Source: Bacteroidota bacterium (GTDB lineage Bacteria > Bacteroidota > Bacteroidia > NS11-12g > UBA9320). From it: a stretch of DNA of 64,000 nt. The stretch's first letter is position 1. Every line of letters begins with the position of its first letter. Below, one piece after another: positions 18,666 to 26,555 of the stretch. The notes beneath the pieces were generated by a model that had not been told where the DNA came from, searched no databases, and saw nothing but the letters and a program-made list of their open reading frames with translations. Made by a program: the position numbers and the translations under genes. The DNA lies in NCBI GenBank assembly GCA_947468275.1, contig CANIKO010000019.1, positions 1-64,000 of the forward strand, in the 5' to 3' direction.

Positions 18666-19315
18666 TATTCGTAATAAAATATTTTTAAATAAGCGGCATC
18701 CTTCAAAAAATCTATTCTTTGTATTTCAATCTTATGGGCCTCAATTCCGGTACGGTTTTTAATATCCTGAATTAGTTCCATGCGTTTGTCGTTATGAATT
18801 AATTCAATGTTTTCATAAAGAATCAATTTCACAGCTTCAGTTCGCATAAACAGTTTTCCTTCTAATAAAAAGGTTATAAGAATTAATGCACCATTTACAC
18901 AAGCTAAAAATAATAGTTCATAGCTTTCTGTAGCATCTTTAATTCGGCTTACTGCGGCAATTAATCCCATGGCAATTACCAAAAAAAGATAAGTCATATC
19001 CTTTAAACTAATATCCTCTGTGCGGTAACGCAGCATACTGAAAACCGCAAATAATCCAAAAGCAGCCCCCATACTTAGTTCTACCTTGTTTAATAAAAAG
19101 CAGATGAGAAAAATGATACCGTTAAAAATAAAATAGGTGAAAAATAAATCACGCTTTTTATAAACCGGGAAATAAACAAATCGTATGAGTATAAAAACGG
19201 AGACAAAATCTATAAGGAACCTGAATCCTATTTTGGATAAAAGTTTTTGAAGCGCCATCATTCCTGTTTCAACAGGAATTTCTTCAATGGCTTGTAAAAG
19301 TATGGTGGCTATCAT
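18665..19315 (-). CDS. DUF4956 membrane protein
   Basis: A 216-residue protein with four to five membrane helices in the first 150 residues and a soluble alpha/beta tail of about 65 residues containing NRTGIEAHKIEIQRIDFLKD. The core FGLFAVFSMLRYRTEDISLKDMTYLF is the DUF4956 hallmark. Members are repeatedly found next to VTC-domain and CotH genes in other bacteria, but no activity has been established. Its start overlaps the VTC gene by 32 bases; an ATG at 19261 would avoid the overlap. I infer that it forms a membrane complex with the VTC enzyme, perhaps as a conduit, but the sequence does not prove that. Confidence 0.85.
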   Translation of the reverse strand: MIATILLQAIEEIPVETGMMALQKLLSKIGFRFLIDFVSVFILIRFVYFPVYKKRDLFFTYFIFNGIIFLICFLLNKVELSMGAAFGLFAVFSMLRYRTEDISLKDMTYLFLVIAMGLIAAVSRIKDATESYELLFLACVNGALILITFLLEGKLFMRTEAVKLILYENIELIHNDKRMELIQDIKNRTGIEAHKIEIQRIDFLKDAAYLKIFYYE

Positions 19316-20054
19316 TTATAATGTTGGTTATTGTTTTTAGTTTTTCTTTAAAATTATTTTTTTTCACATCACAGGTCATGGCTATTCCCATAGCATATTT
19401 ACTTATTGAGCCTTCGCGAATATTGTTTTCTTTCATGGCATTAAAAAAAACAGAACTTACTTTTTTGTCTTGTTTTACTTCGGCAATCACTAACGTTTCA
19501 AAACATAAGTTGGTGTCGCTTTTAATAAATTCAAGGTTTAAATCGATGGTTAATCGTTCAGCACTTTCTCTGCTTACCAGGGTTATTCTATTGTACTTTA
19601 TCCAAATGGCAGGAATTAAGGATTCGGAATTCAATGTAGATTTGGATTGAATAAAGGTATGAATGGTTTCATCAAATCCATCGGGTACTTCCTTTTGGTT
19701 TACCCGGCTTTTTATAGTTCTACCCTTGTTATTCTTAAATTTTACTTCAAAAAAACCGAGGTTGCTCTCCAAATAGGTTCTGTGTCGCACTTTATAACGG
19801 TTCAGTTTGCCATATAAATGCATTTTATACAAATTGAAATTAGCTGTGTCATAATACAAGGTTTTGTAACGGCTAATCCTGTTTTGCCCCACTTCCAATA
19901 TTTTATAATAGGGGTGTATTTTACTTAAAATAGCAGGCAATAAAGTGATATGAAAACAAAACTTTCGGTCGGTTCTGTTCATTAATTTCACACCGTCCAT
20001 CTCGGCCAGAGTAATGGGAGTAAAGGATTGCAATATATCGTTTAGAGGATTCAA
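19284..20054 (-). CDS. VTC-domain polyphosphate polymerase
   Basis: A 256-residue cytoplasmic protein with the VTC/TTM tunnel fold. Basic and acidic residues that line the yeast Vtc4 tunnel have counterparts here: R27 and K31 (MNRTDRKF), R62 (SRYKTLYYDT), R90/R92 (KVRHRTY), E103/K105 (FFEVKFKN), K116, E192/K194 (AEVKQ) and K219 (SKYAMG). The active site therefore looks intact and could make polyphosphate from ATP. No SPX regulatory domain is present. It is followed by, and overlaps, the DUF4956 membrane protein gene, as the membrane subunit would in a minimal VTC-like complex. Confidence 0.88.
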   Translation of the reverse strand: MNPLNDILQSFTPITLAEMDGVKLMNRTDRKFCFHITLLPAILSKIHPYYKILEVGQNRISRYKTLYYDTANFNLYKMHLYGKLNRYKVRHRTYLESNLGFFEVKFKNNKGRTIKSRVNQKEVPDGFDETIHTFIQSKSTLNSESLIPAIWIKYNRITLVSRESAERLTIDLNLEFIKSDTNLCFETLVIAEVKQDKKVSSVFFNAMKENNIREGSISKYAMGIAMTCDVKKNNFKEKLKTITNIINDSHHTFTSH

Positions 20055-20057
20055 TAA

Positions 20058-20534
20058 TTATTGGTAGCTGTAAATATATTTTTTTGAAGAAATAAGTTTG
20101 TTCCCTCCGTCATAGATTTTCTTTTCAGTTTTTAAACCTTGATTGTTGTAGGTGAAAACATGCTTTTTAGTCAGTTTTAAATCACTTCCGTAAAATATTT
20201 CTTCTGATTTTTCACCCAAACTGTTATACTTCACTTCCTTTTTTTCTTTCAGTTTGTTGGCTGCATCATATTCAGTTTCTTCAATCACATCTCTTTCTTT
20301 ATTTAGTTTGTATTTATGTATGGTTTTAAGCGAACCATCCTTAGTGTAGGTTATATCTTCCACTACTTCTCCGTTCTTGTCAAAAACTGTTTTTCCTTCA
20401 TTTACAGCAACTCCATCAGTTGTTTCGGTTACTGTTACCATCTTTATTTTAAATTTTTTAACCTCTTTTTTACTTTGAGCAATAAGATATGCAAACGAAA
20501 ATATTATAGCGGATAGAATAAATATTTTTTTCAT
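20058..20534 (-). CDS. Exported repeat protein (RHS-like beta repeats), function unknown
   Basis: The ATG at 20534 gives 158 residues with a signal peptide (KKIFILSAIIFSFAYLIAQ). The mature part is lysine-rich and built of short strands of the form tYd..gkLkekke.kYN..GekseE, similar to the YD/RHS-type degenerate repeats seen in periplasmic or surface proteins. No catalytic motif is visible. It starts one base after the stop of the lipoprotein gene and ends three bases before the VTC gene, so it belongs to the operon. A binding or spacer role fits best; the function is unknown. Confidence 0.72.
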   Translation of the reverse strand: MKKIFILSAIIFSFAYLIAQSKKEVKKFKIKMVTVTETTDGVAVNEGKTVFDKNGEVVEDITYTKDGSLKTIHKYKLNKERDVIEETEYDAANKLKEKKEVKYNSLGEKSEEIFYGSDLKLTKKHVFTYNNQGLKTEKKIYDGGNKLISSKKYIYSYQ

Positions 20535-20535
20535 T

Positions 20536-20937
20536 TTAGTTATAGATTGTGATTTTGTCAACGGTTACAGTTTGTTTTTTCTTAGTAATTTTAACATCCT
20601 TAATTATGGCTATTTGTCCTGATGGAGACTGCAACGATTTGTCTTTGGAATAAACATAAATTTTATAGTTTCCTTCTCTTAAAAATTTAAACTCATATTC
20701 GCCATTGTAGTTAGCCCGGGTTCTGTCAGAATAGCTTAAATTATTCCCATAAATAATATAAACATCCACATCAGCAGCGGCATATTCTGATTGTAAAACT
20801 GTAAATGTTGTGTTCCAGTCTTCAGTCCAAATACTTCCTTTAATGGCAGCTTTTCCACCTTCACCTTCCGGCTTCTCGCAAGCCATAAATAGAGTTGCTA
20901 TAAATAAGAAGAGTATTGATTTATTAAGTGTTTTCAT
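20536..20937 (-). CDS. Lipoprotein with carboxypeptidase-regulatory-like domain
   Basis: A 133-residue lipoprotein: signal peptide then LFMACEK with lipid-modified Cys20. The mature part is one small beta-sandwich resembling the carboxypeptidase regulatory-like or CNA-B fold, with AAIKGSIW at the first strand, NYNGEYEFKFLREGNYKIYVYS at the core and a last TVTVDKITIYN strand. Such domains often bind or stabilise surface proteins. It lies between the CotH gene (12 bases upstream) and the repeat protein gene (one base downstream), so it is part of the operon. Confidence 0.75.
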   Translation of the reverse strand: MKTLNKSILFLFIATLFMACEKPEGEGGKAAIKGSIWTEDWNTTFTVLQSEYAAADVDVYIIYGNNLSYSDRTRANYNGEYEFKFLREGNYKIYVYSKDKSLQSPSGQIAIIKDVKITKKKQTVTVDKITIYN

Positions 20938-20949
20938 CGTTTTCTTTAA

Positions 20950-23253
20950 TTATTTAATAACTGTTAAAACCCCGCGAGCCGACATAACTCCGTGTTTATC
21001 TTTTACCATATATACATAAATTCCTGAAGCCAATCCGTCCAAATTAATGGTAGATTTTTTATTGGTAAAGAGTGAATTTTTAACCAAAGTGCCATATCTA
21101 TTGTAAAGTTCAATTGTTGAAATATTAAAACTATTGCTGCTAAATGTTACTTGACCATTAGCTGGATTGGGATAAACAGTAATCAAATTTTTATAGGTTT
21201 TTGCTTCCTTGATACCAGCCGAACAGAAAAAATTATTTGATTCCTTAAACGTTGGTGTTTTTATATCAATAAAATTTCCGGTTGCATTGGGGCAGCGGCC
21301 TGTTGATACATCTTCTGATTGATTAAAATAGGTAACGCTATCTAAAATGGCACCATGTGAATTGCTTAAAACTACTTGACCATAAGTGCCGGATAAACTA
21401 AAACCACTGTGGGCATATTTGGCAGTAGTTTTTAAATCATCAGCCCAGATAATTAGGTAACTGTTTGGGGCTATGGTGGTATTTACATCAAAAGGATATT
21501 TTTTCAAACTGGTTACATTATCGGAAAGATAATAGCCGGTAAGATTTAATGTTTTAGAGGTCGTATTATAAAGTTCAATCCAATCGGTGTAAAGACCATA
21601 CTCATTGATATCACTTTCTTTATTATCAGCCAAAAATTCATTCACCACCAAATCTCCTTTTTTTATGGTATCTGTAGGTATACTTAATTGGTAAAATTCA
21701 TATTCAGCCCGTTCCGGCGAAAACATTCCGGCGTTTGCATTTTCAGCATAAATGTAATAGTAAAGATTAGCCAAAGCCATCGTTAACGAACCCCCGTAAA
21801 CATTATCGCCGGCAGCTCCGTCGTTATGGTTTCCGTCGTCAAACATTTGCAATTTTTCAAACTTTTTGGTTTCATCAAATTTGTATCCTAAAAAAACGGC
21901 ATCCGTTTTGGTATTGGTAACTAATGCGGTAATGCTAACAGGAGCGTTATAAGCAGGAACAGTAGGGGTTGGTGTAATGGCTGAAATAGTAGGAGCGGTT
22001 TGGGTAAAATCGGTAGTTGATTTGAGATAAGTAACTCGTGTATCCATCAAAGTACTGATACCGGGAACCGAATAGGAACCAACATTTACATTGGTTGTCA
22101 TTGCAGTTTTAAATTGTGAATAGCTATAAAATTTATTACTATCGGATTGAACTTTGGAGTCAATTAAATTTTGCATTTGCGAAGCCAGCGTAACATATTC
22201 ATTGTTGGTAAAAAAATCTTTCACAATAGTTCTTAAATGTGCTGTATACATCCGTTTGAATCTTGGATTTTGCATCACAGCATTAATCAATGGCCAATCG
22301 GTATGGGTATCGTGATAAAACGGAGAGAGTTGCTGCATATTTGAAATACTCAAAGTTCCCATTCCATTATTAGGACTTCCGGCAAATGGAAAACCCCCAA
22401 AAGCCATGTTTAAATCCCAAACGATGGGATTAAAAAGGCCATTGTTATCCTTGTATAAATAATAATTTTGGGCAAAAGCGCCATTATAACTATCAAGATT
22501 TATCAAAAGATTGTTAAAAGCCAGCATCCAAATTGCTTTATCAATATCTATTACTGAACTAACTCTGGCAGGAAAATTTGAAATTGTATCACACAATGTT
22601 ACAAGTTCGTTCCAGCCATTTTTTGATTTTTTTTCGTAGTAAGGTTTATACAATGAACTATCCGCCGAAATATATTTCAAATTACTTTTTACAGTAGGCC
22701 CCGGAGTAAGGTTTGGGTTGCATTTTATAAAGGTATTATTGGAGGAATAAAACTTATCGCTGCAAAACTTTTTATTGATACTTTCAGCATTGGAATATAT
22801 TCCCATGTATTTTCCATTAATGTATAATTCAGCAAAATTTGCACTGGGGCAATCCATATATTTTTTTAAAATATTATAGGCCAAAACCTCTCGAATCATA
22901 GATGGGTCAGAGTATGAGTTTCCCAATTTAATATCCACATAACCCTGATAGGATTGGTCTTTTTTATTATTCAATTCAAAATGAAACGCATTTTTTTTAT
23001 AACTGGAATCGTAGGAACTACTTCCTTTATATTTTATCCCTACACTATCGTATTCAACACCATTTATTTTTACCCAATCGGCCATTAAATACTTGTCGGT
23101 ACCCATTTTTAAAACATCAAGTTGATAATCCCAATCGGATTGAGAAAACTGAACTTCAATTTTTTGAATGGTATTTAAATCATAAAAATTTTGAGAGAAA
23201 CCTTGAAAACATAATAGGAAACTGAGAAGTAGAAGGGGAATTTTTTTAAGCAT
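20950..23253 (-). CDS. Secreted CotH-kinase family protein with lamin-tail and T9SS domains
   Basis: A 767-residue exported protein. Signal peptide 1-20 (GFSQ). The CotH domain (about 25-420) has the expected fold: VGIKYKGSSS, the SMIREVLAYN helix, NGKYMGIYSN, then Asp254 (LLINLDSYN) and Asp280 (VWDLNMAFGG), which match the two catalytic aspartates of CotH kinases. A lamin-tail-like domain (about 560-670, LVVNEFLADN...DWIELYN) and a type A T9SS tail (TVYPNPANGQ) follow. In Bacillus, CotH phosphorylates spore-coat proteins; here the protein should be on the cell surface. The target and phosphate donor are unknown. Confidence 0.9.
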   Translation of the reverse strand: MLKKIPLLLLSFLLCFQGFSQNFYDLNTIQKIEVQFSQSDWDYQLDVLKMGTDKYLMADWVKINGVEYDSVGIKYKGSSSYDSSYKKNAFHFELNNKKDQSYQGYVDIKLGNSYSDPSMIREVLAYNILKKYMDCPSANFAELYINGKYMGIYSNAESINKKFCSDKFYSSNNTFIKCNPNLTPGPTVKSNLKYISADSSLYKPYYEKKSKNGWNELVTLCDTISNFPARVSSVIDIDKAIWMLAFNNLLINLDSYNGAFAQNYYLYKDNNGLFNPIVWDLNMAFGGFPFAGSPNNGMGTLSISNMQQLSPFYHDTHTDWPLINAVMQNPRFKRMYTAHLRTIVKDFFTNNEYVTLASQMQNLIDSKVQSDSNKFYSYSQFKTAMTTNVNVGSYSVPGISTLMDTRVTYLKSTTDFTQTAPTISAITPTPTVPAYNAPVSITALVTNTKTDAVFLGYKFDETKKFEKLQMFDDGNHNDGAAGDNVYGGSLTMALANLYYYIYAENANAGMFSPERAEYEFYQLSIPTDTIKKGDLVVNEFLADNKESDINEYGLYTDWIELYNTTSKTLNLTGYYLSDNVTSLKKYPFDVNTTIAPNSYLIIWADDLKTTAKYAHSGFSLSGTYGQVVLSNSHGAILDSVTYFNQSEDVSTGRCPNATGNFIDIKTPTFKESNNFFCSAGIKEAKTYKNLITVYPNPANGQVTFSSNSFNISTIELYNRYGTLVKNSLFTNKKSTINLDGLASGIYVYMVKDKHGVMSARGVLTVIK

Positions 23254-23254
23254 T

Positions 23255-24244
23255 TTAGTGGTTTACTTGCAATTTTAATGTGGTATGAAAATTAGTGCCA
23301 TTGGAAATATTAAGCAAGTAAAATCCTGAATTTAATGAAGTTGTTTGAACAGTCACCGAATCTGTAACATTTTCATAGTTCATTAATGTTCGCCCAGTAA
23401 TGTCTTTTACCGAAATGGTAAATGTTCCGTTTGATGAATTAATATTTACAATTGAAACAGTGTTTGATGGATTTGGAGCAATACTAACCATATTTATAGA
23501 TGCCATTTTATTAATACTGGCTTCAATGCAATCGGAACAAGATTCAAAGCACACTTCGTTTATTATGGTATCACTTGTTATAGTAATTTGCCTGTTTCCC
23601 TTGGAGTTTTTGCAACTTCCTGTTAAGGTTTCTTCTGAAACTCCATTTGTAAACTTGTATTCACAATTTGCTGAATCAACATAGGCAACATATTCATGAA
23701 CTTTATTGCCAAAACTATACATGAAGGATTCATTCTTATTCCAGTTTTGAAAGTTCCCAATTACATGAACCCCGTCACTGTTAATGGCAAATTGAGATTG
23801 CATATCCACTTTAAATTTTACCATTTTTTTTCCTGCCGGGGCATTTCCTCCAAATAGTAATACAGGCATTAAGGTTACGTCATCGCTTAATGAATCGATA
23901 TAAATCCAGCGGCTATCATTAAAATCATAACCAACTCTCGATTTTTCAGGTACAAATTCAACTTCGTAAAATTTATCACCATTCACATACTTGTATTCGT
24001 ATTTACGAAATGCAGGAATGTTTACTACAATGCTGTAAATATCTGTTCCCGGTTCTTTGGTAAGTTCGGTTGTGTCAGAATTCCAATCTGAACCATAACC
24101 GGCTTCATCCTGAAAATCTCCTGAAACATGCACACCATTTGGGCTTATAGTTTGCCCTGTCATATCCACAGCAAACTTTACTCTTTTTGCAAATCCCATA
24201 TTTGCACAAAAAAGCAAGGAAAGTATTATGATTTTTTTTAGCAT
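23255..24244 (-). CDS. Secreted T9SS protein with two starch-binding-like modules
   Basis: A 329-residue exported protein. After the signal peptide (residues 1-19) there are two modules of about 110 residues with the same strand order, opening VKFAVDMTGQ...GVHVSGDFQ and VKFKVDMQSQ...GVHVIGNFQNW. This is the CBM20/CBM48-like or E-set pattern, and each contains a YEYKYVNG or YKFTNG strand. A cysteine-rich linker (CFESCSDC) precedes a type A T9SS tail with IAPNPSN. It ends two bases before the CotH gene. A glycan- or polymer-binding role is likely; the ligand is unknown. Confidence 0.8.
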   Translation of the reverse strand: MLKKIIILSLLFCANMGFAKRVKFAVDMTGQTISPNGVHVSGDFQDEAGYGSDWNSDTTELTKEPGTDIYSIVVNIPAFRKYEYKYVNGDKFYEVEFVPEKSRVGYDFNDSRWIYIDSLSDDVTLMPVLLFGGNAPAGKKMVKFKVDMQSQFAINSDGVHVIGNFQNWNKNESFMYSFGNKVHEYVAYVDSANCEYKFTNGVSEETLTGSCKNSKGNRQITITSDTIINEVCFESCSDCIEASINKMASINMVSIAPNPSNTVSIVNINSSNGTFTISVKDITGRTLMNYENVTDSVTVQTTSLNSGFYLLNISNGTNFHTTLKLQVNH

Positions 24245-24247
24245 ATT

Positions 24248-26395
24248 TTATTTAATCAAATTTAATTTTATGGTTCCAACGGAAACAGACTTAGTATAAA
24301 TATTTACCAAATATATACCGTTTTGAAACTCGCTCATATTAATATTTTCAAGGTTTTGAGTCTTTAAGATAGTTCTTCCGTAAACGTCATTAATTTTAAT
24401 TTCAATGTTTTCTAATTTACTGTCATTTTCGATTGTAAAATTTCCATGGCTTGGATTAGGAAACAAACGGAAAGAAAAAGGTGTTTTATAATTTTTTACA
24501 CCTGAAACAAAAAATGAAAAGGCATCTGAAAAATCAGATTCGCATCCGCTAGCATCCGTTATTTTTACGCGATATGCACTGCTTTTTGCAGGAGTGTAGG
24601 ATTGTGTAATAATGCTTGAAATAATTACGGTATCTTCATACCACTTATAAGTTATTCCGGTGCTTGATGTTAATGTATTGGCTGTTTGAGTAATTATTGG
24701 CTTATTAGGTTTTGGATTTACTATAACCAAAATAGTGGTTGAATCTTTAATACCATTATTTGTTGCCACTACTTTATAAGTAGTATTCACTGTTGGTGAT
24801 ACGGTAATATTTTTTGAAGAAGAAGAAAATCCGGCAGGTATGGAAGTCCAGGAGTAAGAGGTTGAACCAATTTCATTGGAAGCGGTAATATCTATTTGAG
24901 CGCTTTTTCCGAGGCAAATACTTGGTGCATTTATTGGCCCGGAAATTTTAAAAGTTGAGCCCGATGATTTAAATTTATAACCAGCAGAATATCTGTAAAC
25001 ACAGCCATTGTTGTCAGTAATTCTCACAACATAAATTCCATCCTTGGTTGGGGTGTAATTGATAGAATTTGCTCCGGTTATTAATTGCCCGTTAAAATAC
25101 CATTGATAAGTGGTTGCTGAAGAACTTTTGAGAACGCTTGAGTTGTCCGTAATTATTGGTATAGCTGGCGGTTCATTATCTGTAAAACATTTGTTATAAC
25201 GATGAGCCTGTTGGGCTGCACCGGTAATTGTTTTCGACCAGATAGAATTTCCTGTAGGATCTATTTCATAAATATATCCTGAAAGTGCTACACATACTAA
25301 CATGTTTCCGTTCGGTAACTGTTCCGAATTGCCGGCATTACTTGTATAACCATTGCATGCATGGCGAGTATAGGTTGAAGGCTCATATGCTGAACCCGTC
25401 GTCAAATCATAATTATAACCACTTATTGGAGTAACTATTTGGTCAACACTTGACTTTGTAGTGGAAACGCCCTGATTGTTAAAACCAACTAATCTACCTG
25501 CATTAGGCGAACCTTCGGGTATCCAATGGGCATCATGAGTAACTTTTAACACAGTGGTACCTGTGGCATTATAAGCCGCAGGGTTCCCCCAGCGGTATAA
25601 AAAATCACCACCTTTACCCGAGTTGCCACCGCTGTGCGAAGCAGCTTCAGCAGTATTGGTGCTATGGTCAATAATATACCATTCGTTAAGATTGTGCGAA
25701 CTAACGGCTATCTGGTCTAAAATTGGATTATAATCAATGCCATTCATGTGAATCCAATCTTTGGTTGCTTTGTAATTAACATTTAATAATTCAGGATGAT
25801 TGACTATTGACGCTTGATAATTAGGCTTATTAGCATCCTTATCCTGAACAATATGGTCCCAAATTTTCCATTCCCAAACTACTTCGCCGGTGGTTGCACC
25901 TGTAGGTTTTATTTCCACAACTTTATCAGGCCACATAATGTTTCCATATGTGCATCCAGCAGCAGTAACCTGAGCCGCCGTTTTACTTTCATAGGCAATT
26001 AATAAAACATTTCCATTGGGCATTGGGCAAATATCATGATGGGTACAATATTCGGTGGTGGAGTAAACGAAATCCCAAATTACATTACCAGCCCAATCTA
26101 CTTTTTGAATTTGTCCGTTTATTGGTCCGCCGGTAAATGAATTGCCTGTTCGGGCAACGCTTCTCCATAAATATCCACCTGGCATTAAATAGCATGAATA
26201 ACCTGATTTGGCAGTAGAGGCATGTGTCCATGTTTTGGCAACATTTCCATTGGTATCTAATAAATATGAGTTAGTGGCGTTCATTACACTGTAAAGCGTA
26301 TAATCGCCCCATTGTTGGGCTTTAGCAATCGGACTATAGAAAAAGAGACCAAATAAGATTAAAGAAAGAGATATAGTTTTTGTTTTAAAAATCAT
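24248..26395 (-). CDS. Arylsulfotransferase (ASST)-family secreted protein with T9SS tail
   Basis: A 715-residue exported protein. Signal peptide 1-27 (IAKAQ). Residues 30-400 look like the ASST beta-propeller: repeated GNVLL/GNMLV strands, TEYCTHHDICPMPNGN, WIHMNGIDYN, THDAHW and TRHACNGYTSNAGN, with conserved histidines at the positions expected for the catalytic centre. Two Ig-like modules (about 425-640) and a type A T9SS tail follow. ASSTs move sulfate between phenols without PAPS; substrates are unknown here. It heads the tight run leading to CotH and VTC, three bases before the next gene. Confidence 0.85.
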   Translation of the reverse strand: MIFKTKTISLSLILFGLFFYSPIAKAQQWGDYTLYSVMNATNSYLLDTNGNVAKTWTHASTAKSGYSCYLMPGGYLWRSVARTGNSFTGGPINGQIQKVDWAGNVIWDFVYSTTEYCTHHDICPMPNGNVLLIAYESKTAAQVTAAGCTYGNIMWPDKVVEIKPTGATTGEVVWEWKIWDHIVQDKDANKPNYQASIVNHPELLNVNYKATKDWIHMNGIDYNPILDQIAVSSHNLNEWYIIDHSTNTAEAASHSGGNSGKGGDFLYRWGNPAAYNATGTTVLKVTHDAHWIPEGSPNAGRLVGFNNQGVSTTKSSVDQIVTPISGYNYDLTTGSAYEPSTYTRHACNGYTSNAGNSEQLPNGNMLVCVALSGYIYEIDPTGNSIWSKTITGAAQQAHRYNKCFTDNEPPAIPIITDNSSVLKSSSATTYQWYFNGQLITGANSINYTPTKDGIYVVRITDNNGCVYRYSAGYKFKSSGSTFKISGPINAPSICLGKSAQIDITASNEIGSTSYSWTSIPAGFSSSSKNITVSPTVNTTYKVVATNNGIKDSTTILVIVNPKPNKPIITQTANTLTSSTGITYKWYEDTVIISSIITQSYTPAKSSAYRVKITDASGCESDFSDAFSFFVSGVKNYKTPFSFRLFPNPSHGNFTIENDSKLENIEIKINDVYGRTILKTQNLENINMSEFQNGIYLVNIYTKSVSVGTIKLNLIK

Positions 26396-26451
26396 TTGTA
26401 TGTTAAGTAATTGTTATGCAAATGTTACGTGCAAGGATAAACAAATGACGC

Positions 26452-26487
26452 TGAAATAAAAAATTAGTTACAGTTCTACTTCTGTAA
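26452..26487 (-). terminator. Intrinsic terminator after the ELWxxDGT gene
   Basis: On the minus strand a 6-bp stem (ttacag, 8-base loop, ctgtaa; 26487-26468) is followed by ctaattttttattt. It lies about 70 bases past the stop of the ELWxxDGT gene and before the ASST gene, so it would separate that gene from the downstream operon. Confidence 0.5.
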
Positions 26488-26555
26488 GAAATCAATAATT
26501 AAACAAAAAATAACGTGTAAGTTAGTACTGCCCTTATAAACAAGTTTAAAATTTC

